Assembly (NCBI GenBank): GCA_934183145.1
Contig: CAKPSA010000072.1
Span: 1 to 5,905, forward strand
Direction of reading: 5' to 3'
Length of the DNA: 5,905 nucleotides
DNA from: an uncultured Veillonella sp.
GTDB lineage: Bacteria; Bacillota; Negativicutes; Veillonellales; Veillonellaceae
Shown: positions 1-5,903 of the stretch, piece after piece
How positions within the stretch are numbered: the stretch's first letter is position 1
How the letters are laid out: each line of letters starts with the position of its first letter
Program-made: the position numbers and the translations under genes
The notes under the pieces: model-generated
What the model was told of the DNA's origin: nothing
Databases searched by the model: none
The model's input: only the letters and a program-made list of their open reading frames with translations

Positions 1-921
1 CTGATTGGGATTATGGTGTTCTTGTATGTTGTGCCATTAGGCCTTTGGGTATCTGCTCTTGCAGCAGGCGTTAATGTTGGTATCTTTACACTTGTAGGTA
101 TGCGCTTGCGTCGTGTAAATCCATCCCAAATCGTAATGCCTTTGATTAAAGCTAATAAAGCAGGCCTTGATGTTAATGTAAATCAGCTAGAAGCACATTA
201 CCTTGCAGGTGGTGACGTTGACCGCGTTGTAGATGCTTTGATTGCCGCTGAACGCGCATCTATTCCTTTGACATTCGAACGTTCTGCTGCTATTGACCTT
301 GCAGGTCGTGATGTATTGGAAGCGGTTCAAATGTCCGTTAATCCTAAGGTGATTGAAACACCAATTATCTCTGCAGTAGCAAAAAATGGTATCGAACTTA
401 AGGTTCGTGCTCGTGTAACTGTACGTGCAAATATTGACCGACTCGTTGGTGGTGCTGGTGAAGCTACGATTATCGCCCGCGTTGGTGAAGGTATCGTAAC
501 GACTGTAGGTTCCTCTGAAGAGCATACAGATGTATTGGAAAATCCAGATCACATCTCCCGTACTGTATTGGGTAAAGGTCTTGATGCGGGTACTGCATTT
601 GAAATCTTGTCCATCGATATTGCGGACGTTGATGTAGGACGTAACATCGGTGCTCAATTGCAAACTGACCAAGCGGAAGCAGATAAGAAAATCGCGCAAG
701 CTCGCGCCGAAGAACGCCGTGCTATGGCTGTTGCCACAGAACAAGAAATGCGTGCTAAAACACAAGATATGCAAGCTAAGGTTGTGGAAGCGCAAGCTGA
801 AGTTCCTAAAGCATTGGCAGAAGCTTTCAGAAATGGTAATCTTGGCGTTATGGATTACTACAATATGAATAATATTATTGCAGACACTAAAATGCGTGAA
901 AATTTAGCAGATAGTGAATAG
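1..921 (+). CDS. floA: Flotillin-like protein FloA, 5' end cut off by the window
   Basis: This is the bacterial flotillin that organises functional membrane microdomains (lipid-raft-like patches) on the inner face of the cytoplasmic membrane. The reading frame is open from base 1. The first ATG, at 13, is internal: compared with Bacillus FloA (about 331 aa), roughly 20 N-terminal residues are missing. Numbering from that ATG, residues 2-30 form the hydrophobic hairpin or membrane segment, followed by the basic GMRLRRV stretch. Residues 31-215 form the SPFH/band-7-like core, with the family-typical runs [20 protein letters not shown] and [19 protein letters not shown]. Residues 216-272 are a long Glu/Ala-rich helix ([20 protein letters not shown]), the flotillin coiled coil used for oligomerisation. 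The tail [14 protein letters not shown] is also typical. In many Firmicutes an NfeD-type gene lies upstream, outside this window. Isoleucine is coded by ATT/ATC with no ATA that I noticed, which suggests good expression. Family assignment is very secure. Confidence 0.97.
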   Translation: MIGIMVFLYVVPLGLWVSALAAGVNVGIFTLVGMRLRRVNPSQIVMPLIKANKAGLDVNVNQLEAHYLAGGDVDRVVDALIAAERASIPLTFERSAAIDLAGRDVLEAVQMSVNPKVIETPIISAVAKNGIELKVRARVTVRANIDRLVGGAGEATIIARVGEGIVTTVGSSEEHTDVLENPDHISRTVLGKGLDAGTAFEILSIDIADVDVGRNIGAQLQTDQAEADKKIAQARAEERRAMAVATEQEMRAKTQDMQAKVVEAQAEVPKALAEAFRNGNLGVMDYYNMNNIIADTKMRENLADSE

Positions 922-929
922 GAGTAGCT

Positions 930-1670
930 ATGGACTCTATTTTGTCTTCTGTGCTATCCATTTTTTCGCATAACCCTATATTTGTTCTAGGTATCATCGC
1001 GTACATTGCTTTTTCTATCATAAAAAGTAAGAATACAGAAGAGTCTGAAGACTATGATAACTATGAAAGTTCGAGCTCTGGCCAGACTTGGGAGGATATG
1101 GAGCGTGAATATGGTATCTCCATAGAGAAAAAGCCTGTAGAACCTTCGCCTAAGGATTTGTTGTATGATGATGATTTCTATCGAGAAGTTTTTAAAAATA
1201 GACCGATTGAGAATCAGCATCCTGAGGCCCCTTTACGAAAAAAGGGTGGAAGACTGTTTCAATATGATGATCCGGAGACATCTGAAAAACATGTTGAAGA
1301 GCATCCAAATAATGATGATACTAAAACAGTGTTAGTGACGAATCATCATTACGATGAAGCGTCTACAACTAAGCAAGATGCTGATGTTGATTCGAAGCAT
1401 ACATCGAGTAAATCAACTAGCTTTACTACGAATACGACTCGTTCGGCTCGAGAAGCTGTTACAGGCCCTTCCTTAACAGAACGATTGGCCGAGTTTAAAC
1501 GCGATAAAGCATCTAAAGAGGGTCGAGTGCTTTTTGAGAGTGTAGGCGTTACAACTACCCCAGCTGTAACTTCAACTCGTAAACGAAAAGCTAATCATGC
1601 CCTAAAAGAGGGGATGAAATGGTCTATCATTTTAGGTAAGCCTAAAGCTCTTGAACGGAGATATCGCTAA
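930..1670 (+). CDS. Hypothetical membrane-anchored hydrophilic protein, co-transcribed with floA
   Basis: I do not recognise a named family. The start is well supported: AGGAG at 920-924 overlaps the floA stop codon and sits 5 bases before the ATG, so translation is probably coupled to floA. Residues 16-31 (PIFVLGIIAYIAFSII) form one membrane segment, with Lys residues just after it, so the rest is probably cytoplasmic. Residues 35-220 are strongly hydrophilic, rich in Asp, Glu, Ser, Thr, Lys and His, with a Ser/Thr-rich stretch at 155-172. They look largely disordered. Short helical pieces occur at 52-62 and 181-198. The C-terminus (224-246) is a compact mixed basic/hydrophobic motif, ALKEGMKWSIILGKPKAL, followed by RRYR; it is the part that looks selected. 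The position after floA suggests a microdomain-associated or envelope role, but that is inference only. Codon use is less biased than in floA. Confidence 0.8.
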   Translation: MDSILSSVLSIFSHNPIFVLGIIAYIAFSIIKSKNTEESEDYDNYESSSSGQTWEDMEREYGISIEKKPVEPSPKDLLYDDDFYREVFKNRPIENQHPEAPLRKKGGRLFQYDDPETSEKHVEEHPNNDDTKTVLVTNHHYDEASTTKQDADVDSKHTSSKSTSFTTNTTRSAREAVTGPSLTERLAEFKRDKASKEGRVLFESVGVTTTPAVTSTRKRKANHALKEGMKWSIILGKPKALERRYR

Positions 1671-1798
1671 TCAAAAAGGTTAGTAATAAAATGTAGTACT
1701 AGTTTCTTAGTACGTAGAATATGGATGGTTTATGCCCGGATATTGTGATAGCAATTAAAATTACACCTATCGTATGTGGTGCATATAATTACATATGG
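1671..1798. other. Non-coding gap after the floA unit
   Basis: No ORF with a ribosome binding site is visible. A small inverted repeat, GTACTA at 1696-1701 and TAGTAC at 1708-1713 with a 6-base loop, has only six base pairs and no T-run, so it is not a convincing terminator. The only promoter-like element is the TATAAT described at 1761-1789. The functional end of the upstream unit is more likely the strong hairpin that follows. Confidence 0.5.
1761..1789 (+). promoter_or_regulatory. Possible sigma-A promoter just before the terminator hairpin
   Basis: A perfect -10 box, TATAAT, lies at 1784-1789. The best -35 at 17-base spacing is TTACAC (1761-1766), which matches the consensus only at its first two bases. 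Transcription would start near 1796, immediately before the hairpin at 1799-1844. If the site is real, it would give either a very short terminated RNA or a leader attenuator for the HTH gene at 1917. In DNA this AT-rich, a chance TATAAT is quite possible. Confidence 0.3.
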
Positions 1799-1850
1799 AA
1801 AGAGGTTCCTATTGGTCACCTATGTTACTATTAGGAACCTCTTTTATATT
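1799..1850 (+). terminator. Rho-independent terminator of the floA unit
   Basis: A perfect 13-bp stem is formed by AAAGAGGTTCCTA (1799-1811) and TAGGAACCTCTTT (1832-1844) with a 20-base loop. It is followed by a T-rich tail (CTTTTATATT, 1841-1850). The A-run on the left arm and T-run on the right arm are the usual form for such terminators. It separates floA and its partner from the HTH gene. The reverse complement has a poorer T-tail, so it acts mainly on the + strand. Confidence 0.85.
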
Positions 1851-1861
1851 GTCTTTTCTTG

Positions 1862-1913
1862 ATGGAACTTTCACAATAATAGGGAAAGGAGTTCGTCCAT
1901 AAGGAAAGGTGAT
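1862..1913 (+). promoter_or_regulatory. Leader of the HTH gene with two Shine-Dalgarno-like sites and a possible hairpin
   Basis: Two purine-rich ribosome-binding sequences stand in tandem: AAAGGAG at 1885-1891 and AAGGAAAGGTGAT at 1901-1913. The second lies just before the ATG at 1917 and is the one used. The first has no ATG, GTG or TTG at a usable distance. The stretch ATGGAACTTTC (1862-1872) can pair with 1884-1900 in an imperfect stem: 5 bp, a 3-base bulge, 3 bp, a 3-base bulge, then 3 bp. This would bury the first site and leave the second free. A weak promoter, TTGTCT (1849-1854) and CACAAT (1872-1877) at 17-base spacing, overlaps this region. Only the use of the second site is reasonably firm. 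Confidence 0.4.
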
Positions 1914-1916
1914 ATT

Positions 1917-2648
1917 ATGTATCGTAATGTACGCGTTATACCTAAACAGTTATTGGAACAATTATACGTAGAGAAACAGTGGAGTATTCGCGATGTAGCA
2001 GAGTATTTTCAGTGCAGTGTAGATACTATTATGCGCCGCATGAAAGAGTATGAAATCGATCGAAGACCTTTGAAGAAGGATATTAATATGGTTCATGTAC
2101 AAGCTCTATATGAATCTGGAAAGTGGTCTTTGCACTCGTTAGCAAAGCGTTATGATGTATCGATTACGACGATGGCAAGTCGTATGAAAGAATATGGATT
2201 GGCTTGTCAACGATCATCAAAGAATATAGCTATCGATCCGGTGCGTATTTGTAGGGCTTATAAAAGTGGAAATACGTCGGATTCTATTGCGCACATGTAT
2301 GGCATATCCCGATGGAAGGTACATCATATATTGCGCCATATGGGAATGTGTACAACGCTTAAAGCAAAAACATCTCGAAAGGTGGAAGAGATGGCGTACT
2401 TGTATATTCATCATCATATGAGTACAGATGATATAGGTTTGGCCTATGGGATACGGGGCTCTACGGTGGCGATTTACTTACGGGAACAAGGAATAGAAAT
2501 TCGTTCAAATACATTAGAATTAGACGAAAATAGAATGAAAAACTTACGTGCTCAAGGGTATGGTGTTGCCAAAATTGCACAAATGATGGGCTGCTCTACT
2601 TCTGCCGTAAGAAAGCGGCTAGCTACGAAAAAATATATCTCTCCTTGA
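1917..2648 (+). CDS. DNA-binding protein made of five tandem helix-turn-helix units
   Basis: The 243-aa product is almost entirely a fivefold repeat of a homeodomain-like helix-turn-helix (the type seen in resolvase C-termini and HTH_23/HTH_38-like families). The equivalent Leu/Ala anchor falls at residues 16, 64, 114, 162 and 210, giving spacings of 48, 50, 48 and 48. Each unit has an LY-type first helix, a polar turn, a helix such as SIRDVAEYF or SLHSLAKRY, a turn with Cys, Val, Gly or Ile before Ser or an equivalent, and a basic recognition helix (VDTIMRRMKEY, ITTMASRMKEY, RWKVHHILRHM, GSTVAIYLREQ, TSAVRKRLATK). Units 1 and 2 are most alike (both RMKEY), which points to a fairly recent duplication. 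There is no signal peptide, membrane segment or effector domain. It is therefore probably a cytoplasmic DNA-binding protein contacting an extended site. About seven of twenty isoleucines use ATA, unlike floA. This suggests low expression or a different history. Target and role are unknown. Confidence 0.85.
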   Translation: MYRNVRVIPKQLLEQLYVEKQWSIRDVAEYFQCSVDTIMRRMKEYEIDRRPLKKDINMVHVQALYESGKWSLHSLAKRYDVSITTMASRMKEYGLACQRSSKNIAIDPVRICRAYKSGNTSDSIAHMYGISRWKVHHILRHMGMCTTLKAKTSRKVEEMAYLYIHHHMSTDDIGLAYGIRGSTVAIYLREQGIEIRSNTLELDENRMKNLRAQGYGVAKIAQMMGCSTSAVRKRLATKKYISP

Positions 2649-2673
2649 TGTAGTGAGGTAGATACTATATACT
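2645..2673 (+). promoter_or_regulatory. Promoter of the permease gene, overlapping the HTH stop codon
   Basis: The -35 box TTGATG (2645-2650, 4 of 6 consensus) and -10 box TATACT (2668-2673, 5 of 6) are separated by the ideal 17 bases. The predicted start, near 2680, leaves a leader of about 23 bases carrying the GGGAGG ribosome binding site (2691-2696). The -35 box contains the TGA stop of the upstream gene. The permease can thus be expressed apart from the HTH gene, although read-through is also possible because no terminator lies between them. Confidence 0.55.
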
Positions 2674-2702
2674 TAAATTTATACAATGATGGGAGGAATA
2701 TT

Positions 2703-3641
2703 ATGCTTGAAATTATATCTGCTTTAATACCGTTTTTCTTACTTGGCATAGCTGCCGCTGGTTTATCCCGTGTATCTGGGGTGGCCTTGTCGATGATCAT
2801 AGTACCAACACTATTGATTTGGGGTGCTAATGCTATTGATGTTATCGCCTTTATGCTGCTATTTGTGGTGTACAACAACTTTACAATGGAAACACAAGAT
2901 GTTCGTTTAGACTATAAAGATCTTGTATTATTCCCTAAATGGCGTCTATGTATTCCATTTATTTTGAGTTTAGTTGCTGCGTTCTTTGTGCCAGCTGCAG
3001 GGATTGCCATCTTTATGGCCTGCTTTGTACTAGAATTGTTAGCTACTGTATACAAACGCATTCCTGAAAATAAGCGACCTCGTTTGCATCGCGTTATTGT
3101 TACATCTGTTTTAAGTGCTGTTGTAACGGCTGTAGGTGCTTATGCGGGCCCTAAAATTCCTAGTGAATACTATTTCATCTGTGCTGGTTTAGCTATCTTA
3201 ATTATTACAGGTTTTGCGTGGTATGTAGGCAACCATCGAGATGCTTTTAGAAGTGCATGGGAAACAATTTGGGCTGACTTCAACTTGTTCTTGGGTATGT
3301 TTGGCGTAGAAGCCTCTTATTATCCAGCAGCGCTTACACGTTCCATTCCAAATCCAATGGACCGCATGTTACCAATGATTACTGTAGTTGGTGGATACGC
3401 TGGTCTTATGGTGGTATTTGGTTTTTACAATATCTTCTCTATACCATCCTTGATTACCGCTATTGGTGCGGCTATTGGTATTCGTCTCTTTGGTCTGTAT
3501 GAGTTTCCACGTCATGGCAGTTTCTCCTACTTAGCGATTGGCTTTGCTGTAGCGGCTGTTGTATGCTTGTACCTCGTATCTCCTGCACCAGTAGGATTTG
3601 ATCATATTAATACATTAGTATCCCAACCAATTGGTCAATAA
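2703..3641 (+). CDS. TauE/SafE-like integral membrane permease
   Basis: A 312-aa polytopic membrane protein with about eight hydrophobic segments, near residues 3-22, 26-56, 82-113, 130-148, 155-174, 224-243, 247-266 and 273-292. Two half-repeat signatures resemble the TauE/SafE family (putative exporters of sulfite, sulfonates or other organic anions). In the first half, FLLGIAAAGLSRVSG leads to a Pro at 35. In the second half, FLGMFGVEASYYPAAL lies at 196-211 with a Pro at 208. The usual glycine cluster (GxGGG) is replaced by Ser, Arg and Val in the first copy, so the member is divergent and the substrate cannot be read from sequence. The loop at 117-130 is basic (KRIPENKRPRLHR), as expected for a cytoplasmic side. 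The start has a strong GGGAGG site 6 bases upstream. Length and topology fit the family. Other small-permease families cannot be excluded. Confidence 0.72.
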   Translation: MLEIISALIPFFLLGIAAAGLSRVSGVALSMIIVPTLLIWGANAIDVIAFMLLFVVYNNFTMETQDVRLDYKDLVLFPKWRLCIPFILSLVAAFFVPAAGIAIFMACFVLELLATVYKRIPENKRPRLHRVIVTSVLSAVVTAVGAYAGPKIPSEYYFICAGLAILIITGFAWYVGNHRDAFRSAWETIWADFNLFLGMFGVEASYYPAALTRSIPNPMDRMLPMITVVGGYAGLMVVFGFYNIFSIPSLITAIGAAIGIRLFGLYEFPRHGSFSYLAIGFAVAAVVCLYLVSPAPVGFDHINTLVSQPIGQ

Positions 3642-3710
3642 AGACTGTATATGATTAGTACGTGATTACTGATGTAATGCTTAGTCTGTTAGTTAATGGA
3701 TTTGGATATG

Positions 3711-3719
3711 TGATATAAT
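3711..3719 (+). promoter_or_regulatory. Extended -10 promoter of the DNA glycosylase gene
   Basis: TGATATAAT is a perfect extended -10 element (TGn followed by TATAAT at 3714-3719). The -35 region around 3690-3696 has no good match, which is common when an extended -10 is present. Transcription would start near 3726, giving a leader of about 50 bases before the GTG start. Confidence 0.6.
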
Positions 3720-3759
3720 TCATATATTATGCTGAACGTTGAGTTCATACTAGATTGTG

Positions 3760-3779
3760 AAAGGAGTTGATGCTCTGTG
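3760..3779 (+). promoter_or_regulatory. Ribosome binding site that selects a GTG start
   Basis: AAAGGAG (3760-3766) is followed after 10 bases by GTG at 3777. An in-frame TGA at 3768-3770 rules out any start further upstream. The next in-frame ATG (3831) would remove the first 18 residues and has no such site. An ATG at 3770 lies out of frame only 3 bases after the site and opens just seven codons, so it is probably not used. Confidence 0.7.
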
Positions 3780-4370
3780 GCAGAAACAATTGAAACGAGA
3801 CCATTTCCACCGTTCTTACCAAAGAACACGATGGTGATGATGATGGGGACATTCCCACCAACTTCCGAAAAGCGATCTATGGAATTTCATTATCCTAACT
3901 TTCAAAATGATATGTGGCGCGTGTATGGCTTAGTATTCTTTGACGATAAGGAACACTTTAGAAAAGGTGAGGAAAAAGCCTTTGATGCAGATAAGATTAA
4001 AGCGTTCTTATCTGAATCGGGGATTGCTTCCTGTCCTACTGTATTAAAAGCTATACGCGAAAAGGGGAATGCATCAGATGCATTTCTTAAGGTGGTTGAA
4101 CCAGTACCATTGGCAGAAGTGTTGGAACAAATTCCAGACTGTAAACACATTGGCACCACAGGTGGTAAGGCCACAGAAATCTTGTTGAGCCTTCTACCAG
4201 AAAAGGTTAAATTACCTAAAACAGGGGAGACCATTCCTTTTGTATTTAACGGTCGTGAGTTGACGTTAACAAGATTACCATCTACATCTCGTGCGTATCC
4301 GTTGAGCCTTGCTAAAAAAGCTGAAGCTTATAAAAACTTCTTTAAGGCTTGTGGATTACAAACGAAATAA
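3777..4370 (+). CDS. Uracil-DNA glycosylase superfamily protein
   Basis: A 197-aa soluble protein of the UDG superfamily, enzymes that excise uracil or other deaminated bases from DNA to start base-excision repair. The N-terminal active-site motif is MMMGTFPP (residues 21-28), corresponding to the GTMPG/GSFPS-type motif of MUG-like and family-6 enzymes. It is followed by YPNFQNDMWR (39-48), matching the family pattern of a Tyr-Pro or Gly-His-Pro step, then Asn and an aromatic Trp; N41 or N44 is the likely catalytic or base-contacting residue. The C-terminal DNA-binding loop is LPSTSRA (167-173), followed by a Lys-rich helix ending KNFF. TTGGKATEILL (127-137) fits the central Rossmann-like part. 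The fold and motifs match short MUG/family-6-like proteins found in Bacteroidetes and Firmicutes. True substrate (uracil, hypoxanthine or another lesion) is not readable. It has its own promoter and a terminator, so it is probably a single-gene unit. Confidence 0.85.
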   Translation: MAETIETRPFPPFLPKNTMVMMMGTFPPTSEKRSMEFHYPNFQNDMWRVYGLVFFDDKEHFRKGEEKAFDADKIKAFLSESGIASCPTVLKAIREKGNASDAFLKVVEPVPLAEVLEQIPDCKHIGTTGGKATEILLSLLPEKVKLPKTGETIPFVFNGRELTLTRLPSTSRAYPLSLAKKAEAYKNFFKACGLQTK

Positions 4371-4404
4371 TCTTGATAAGTAAACTAATTTAATATGTAT
4401 AAAT

Positions 4405-4468
4405 AACACCTTTGTTGTTATATTGTATCTTTAATGATGCCATATAAACAGTCAAAGGTGTTTTTATT
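4405..4468 (+). terminator. Rho-independent terminator of the DNA glycosylase gene
   Basis: A perfect lower stem pairs AACACCTTTG (4405-4414) with CAAAGGTGTT (4453-4462). The stem continues upward through TGTTATAT (4416-4423) and ATATAAACA (4442-4450) with one unpaired A, leaving a loop of about 18 bases. A T-run follows directly (TTTTTATT, 4461-4468). It lies 34 bases after the glycosylase stop codon. Confidence 0.88.
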
Positions 4469-4572
4469 ATCAAAATTTAATGTGAATTATCAAATTGAAT
4501 ATAACTATATAATAATTGATTACATATATCTTATTATAAATAAAAGTGATGAGGTGTATAACATTTTAATTC
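4469..4572. other. AT-rich gap upstream of the transporter promoter
   Basis: This stretch is very AT-rich and has no ORF of more than a few codons with a ribosome binding site. It contains the second copy of a 9-base direct repeat, ATTATCAAA (4466-4474 and 4486-4494, 20 bases apart). The repeats fall on the same face of the helix roughly two turns apart, so a regulator site is possible, but short AT-rich repeats often arise by chance. The tract just above the promoter could act as an UP element. Confidence 0.3.
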
Positions 4573-4600
4573 TTGATTTCTAGAATGAGAGGTTTATAAT
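4573..4600 (+). promoter_or_regulatory. Sigma-A promoter of the MFS transporter gene
   Basis: The -35 box TTGATT (4573-4578, 4 of 6 consensus) and a perfect -10 box TATAAT (4595-4600) are separated by 16 bases. AT-rich DNA lies upstream. Transcription would begin near 4607, leaving a leader of about 46 bases with GGAG (4641-4644) placed 8 bases before the ATG at 4653. Confidence 0.65.
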
Positions 4601-4606
4601 TAATCG

Positions 4607-4626
4607 TTGTCGAAAATGGTTGACAA
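4607..4626. promoter_or_regulatory. Inverted repeat at the predicted transcription start, possible operator
   Basis: TTGTC (4607-4611) and GACAA (4622-4626) form an inverted repeat with a 10-base centre, right at the predicted start of the transporter transcript. Dyads placed over the start site of efflux-pump genes are commonly repressor operators (TetR- or MarR-type). No regulator gene stands next to it here. A perfect TTGACA hexamer inside the right half (4620-4625) cannot serve as a -35 box for this gene, because its -10 would fall on the ribosome binding site. Confidence 0.35.
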
Positions 4627-4652
4627 TAGTTTAAGAAAATGGAGTTGATATT

Positions 4653-5903
4653 ATGGATAAGGCTAAAGAGGCCTTATGGACAAGATCCTTTGTCCTCGAT
4701 ACTTTGATTAATTTCTTAGTATTTTTGATTTATTACTTATTAATCGTTATTATTGCGGTAGTAGCAAAGGATAATCTTCATGCTACAGCAAGTCAAGCTG
4801 GCTTGGCCGTTGGTATTTATATTATTGGTACCGTTGTTGCTCGTTTGTTAGCGGGGCGGTTCATTAGTATCTTGGGCTGTCGGAAGATGTTGTATCTTGG
4901 TTTGTTGATTTATTTGGTTTCAACAGCCATGTACTTCTACACACCTAATCTATTGATGCTCGACAGTGTTCGTTTCTTAAATGGTTTTGCATACGGTATT
5001 ACATCTACAGCTACAAGTACAATCGTAGCCGCTATTATTCCTATGTCACGCCGTGGTGAAGGCATTAACTACTATGGTTTATCTACATCTCTTGCCGCTG
5101 CGGTAGGTCCATTCTTAGGTATTTTAATGCTACATAGTCTTGGCTATGACTTTATCATCGCATTCTGCGTTGCCCTTATCATCCTTTGTGGCATCGGTTC
5201 CGTTATCATGAAATTTGATGAACCTAAGCTTGATATTGATTCTGAAGAACATAAGGGTATTAAAATTTCCGATTATATCGAACCACGTATGAATTCTATT
5301 AGTCTTGTTTCTATACTAGTAGGTTTTGCATACTCTGGTGTTATCGGTTTTATGGCAGCTTATACAAAAGATTTAGATCTTATTTTAGCTGGTACGTTCT
5401 TCTTCGTTGTATATGCTGTAGTTATTACTATAACAAGACCATTACTTGGTATTGTATTTGATATGAAAGGGGAAAACTTCGTTCTTTACCCTTGCTTCAT
5501 ATCTTTAGCACTTGGTATTTTCTTATTATCCATCGCTCACTCTACATGGCTTATTCTCTTATCTGCTGTGTTTGTTGGTCTTGGTTACGGTACATTTATG
5601 TCAAACGGTCAAGCTGTGACTGTTAAAATTGTGCCGGTTCACCGTATTGGTGTTGCCACATCTACATACTTTATTGCCCTAGATATGGGCTTAGGCTTTG
5701 GCCCATACATCTTAGGTGCCATTAAAGAGGTAGTAGGTTATACAAGCATGTTCCATGTTACGGTTGTAGTAGCGCTTCTTGCCTTCGTTGCTTACTATTT
5801 CTTATATGGTCGTTATGTAGGTACTGAAAAAGATCTTTCTTTGAAAGCTCGTGCTGAAGAAGAACAAATTAGAAATCGTAAACGCAATGGTAAACTTGCG
5901 TAG
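4653..5903 (+). CDS. Major facilitator superfamily transporter, drug:H+ antiporter type
   Basis: A complete 416-aa polytopic protein with about twelve membrane helices and a longer polar loop near residues 188-212 between the two six-helix halves, the usual MFS layout. Motif B in helix 4 is present (R107, then N110-G111). Motif C in helix 5 is clear: G142 with GPFLG at 152-156, a hallmark of proton-coupled drug antiporters of the DHA type. Motif A after helix 2 is degenerate: GRFISILGCRK (68-78) keeps Gly68, Gly75, Arg77 and Lys78 but has Ser72 where Asp is usual. The second-half copy, GIVFDMKGE (266-274), keeps the Asp. The tail (391-416) is basic and cytoplasmic. Proton-driven export of a small molecule is the likely role; the substrate is unknown and import cannot be excluded. 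The gene has its own promoter. The stop lies 2 bases from the window edge. Confidence 0.88.
   Translation: MDKAKEALWTRSFVLDTLINFLVFLIYYLLIVIIAVVAKDNLHATASQAGLAVGIYIIGTVVARLLAGRFISILGCRKMLYLGLLIYLVSTAMYFYTPNLLMLDSVRFLNGFAYGITSTATSTIVAAIIPMSRRGEGINYYGLSTSLAAAVGPFLGILMLHSLGYDFIIAFCVALIILCGIGSVIMKFDEPKLDIDSEEHKGIKISDYIEPRMNSISLVSILVGFAYSGVIGFMAAYTKDLDLILAGTFFFVVYAVVITITRPLLGIVFDMKGENFVLYPCFISLALGIFLLSIAHSTWLILLSAVFVGLGYGTFMSNGQAVTVKIVPVHRIGVATSTYFIALDMGLGFGPYILGAIKEVVGYTSMFHVTVVVALLAFVAYYFLYGRYVGTEKDLSLKARAEEEQIRNRKRNGKLA

Noticed and set aside
187..795. Open frame of 202 codons on the minus strand inside floA
   Set aside because: It is antisense to a very well conserved gene, its translation is Cys/Thr/Asn/Ser-rich with no recognisable domain, and there is no ribosome binding site evidence. 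It is a codon-bias shadow.
650..868. Open frame of 72 codons in another + frame inside floA
   Set aside because: The Lys/Leu-rich translation is a frame-shifted reading of the floA coiled-coil region.
2552..2878. Minus-strand open frame of 108 codons across the HTH-permease junction
   Set aside because: It overlaps two well-supported genes and the permease promoter, and its protein shows no domain.
3642..3687. Nested inverted repeats after the permease (AGACT/AGTCT outside, ATTAC/GTAAT inside)
   Set aside because: Each stem has only 5 bp, they are separated by unpaired bases, and no T-run follows. It is too weak to call a terminator.
3770..3793. Seven-codon ATG frame overlapping the GTG start of the glycosylase gene
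   Set aside because: The ATG is only 3 bases from the Shine-Dalgarno site. A leader peptide is conceivable, but nothing supports translation.
4620..4648. Perfect TTGACA hexamer as a -35 box
   Set aside because: The matching -10 position falls on the ribosome binding site and start region of the transporter and has no TATAAT-like sequence. It is better explained as half of an inverted repeat.
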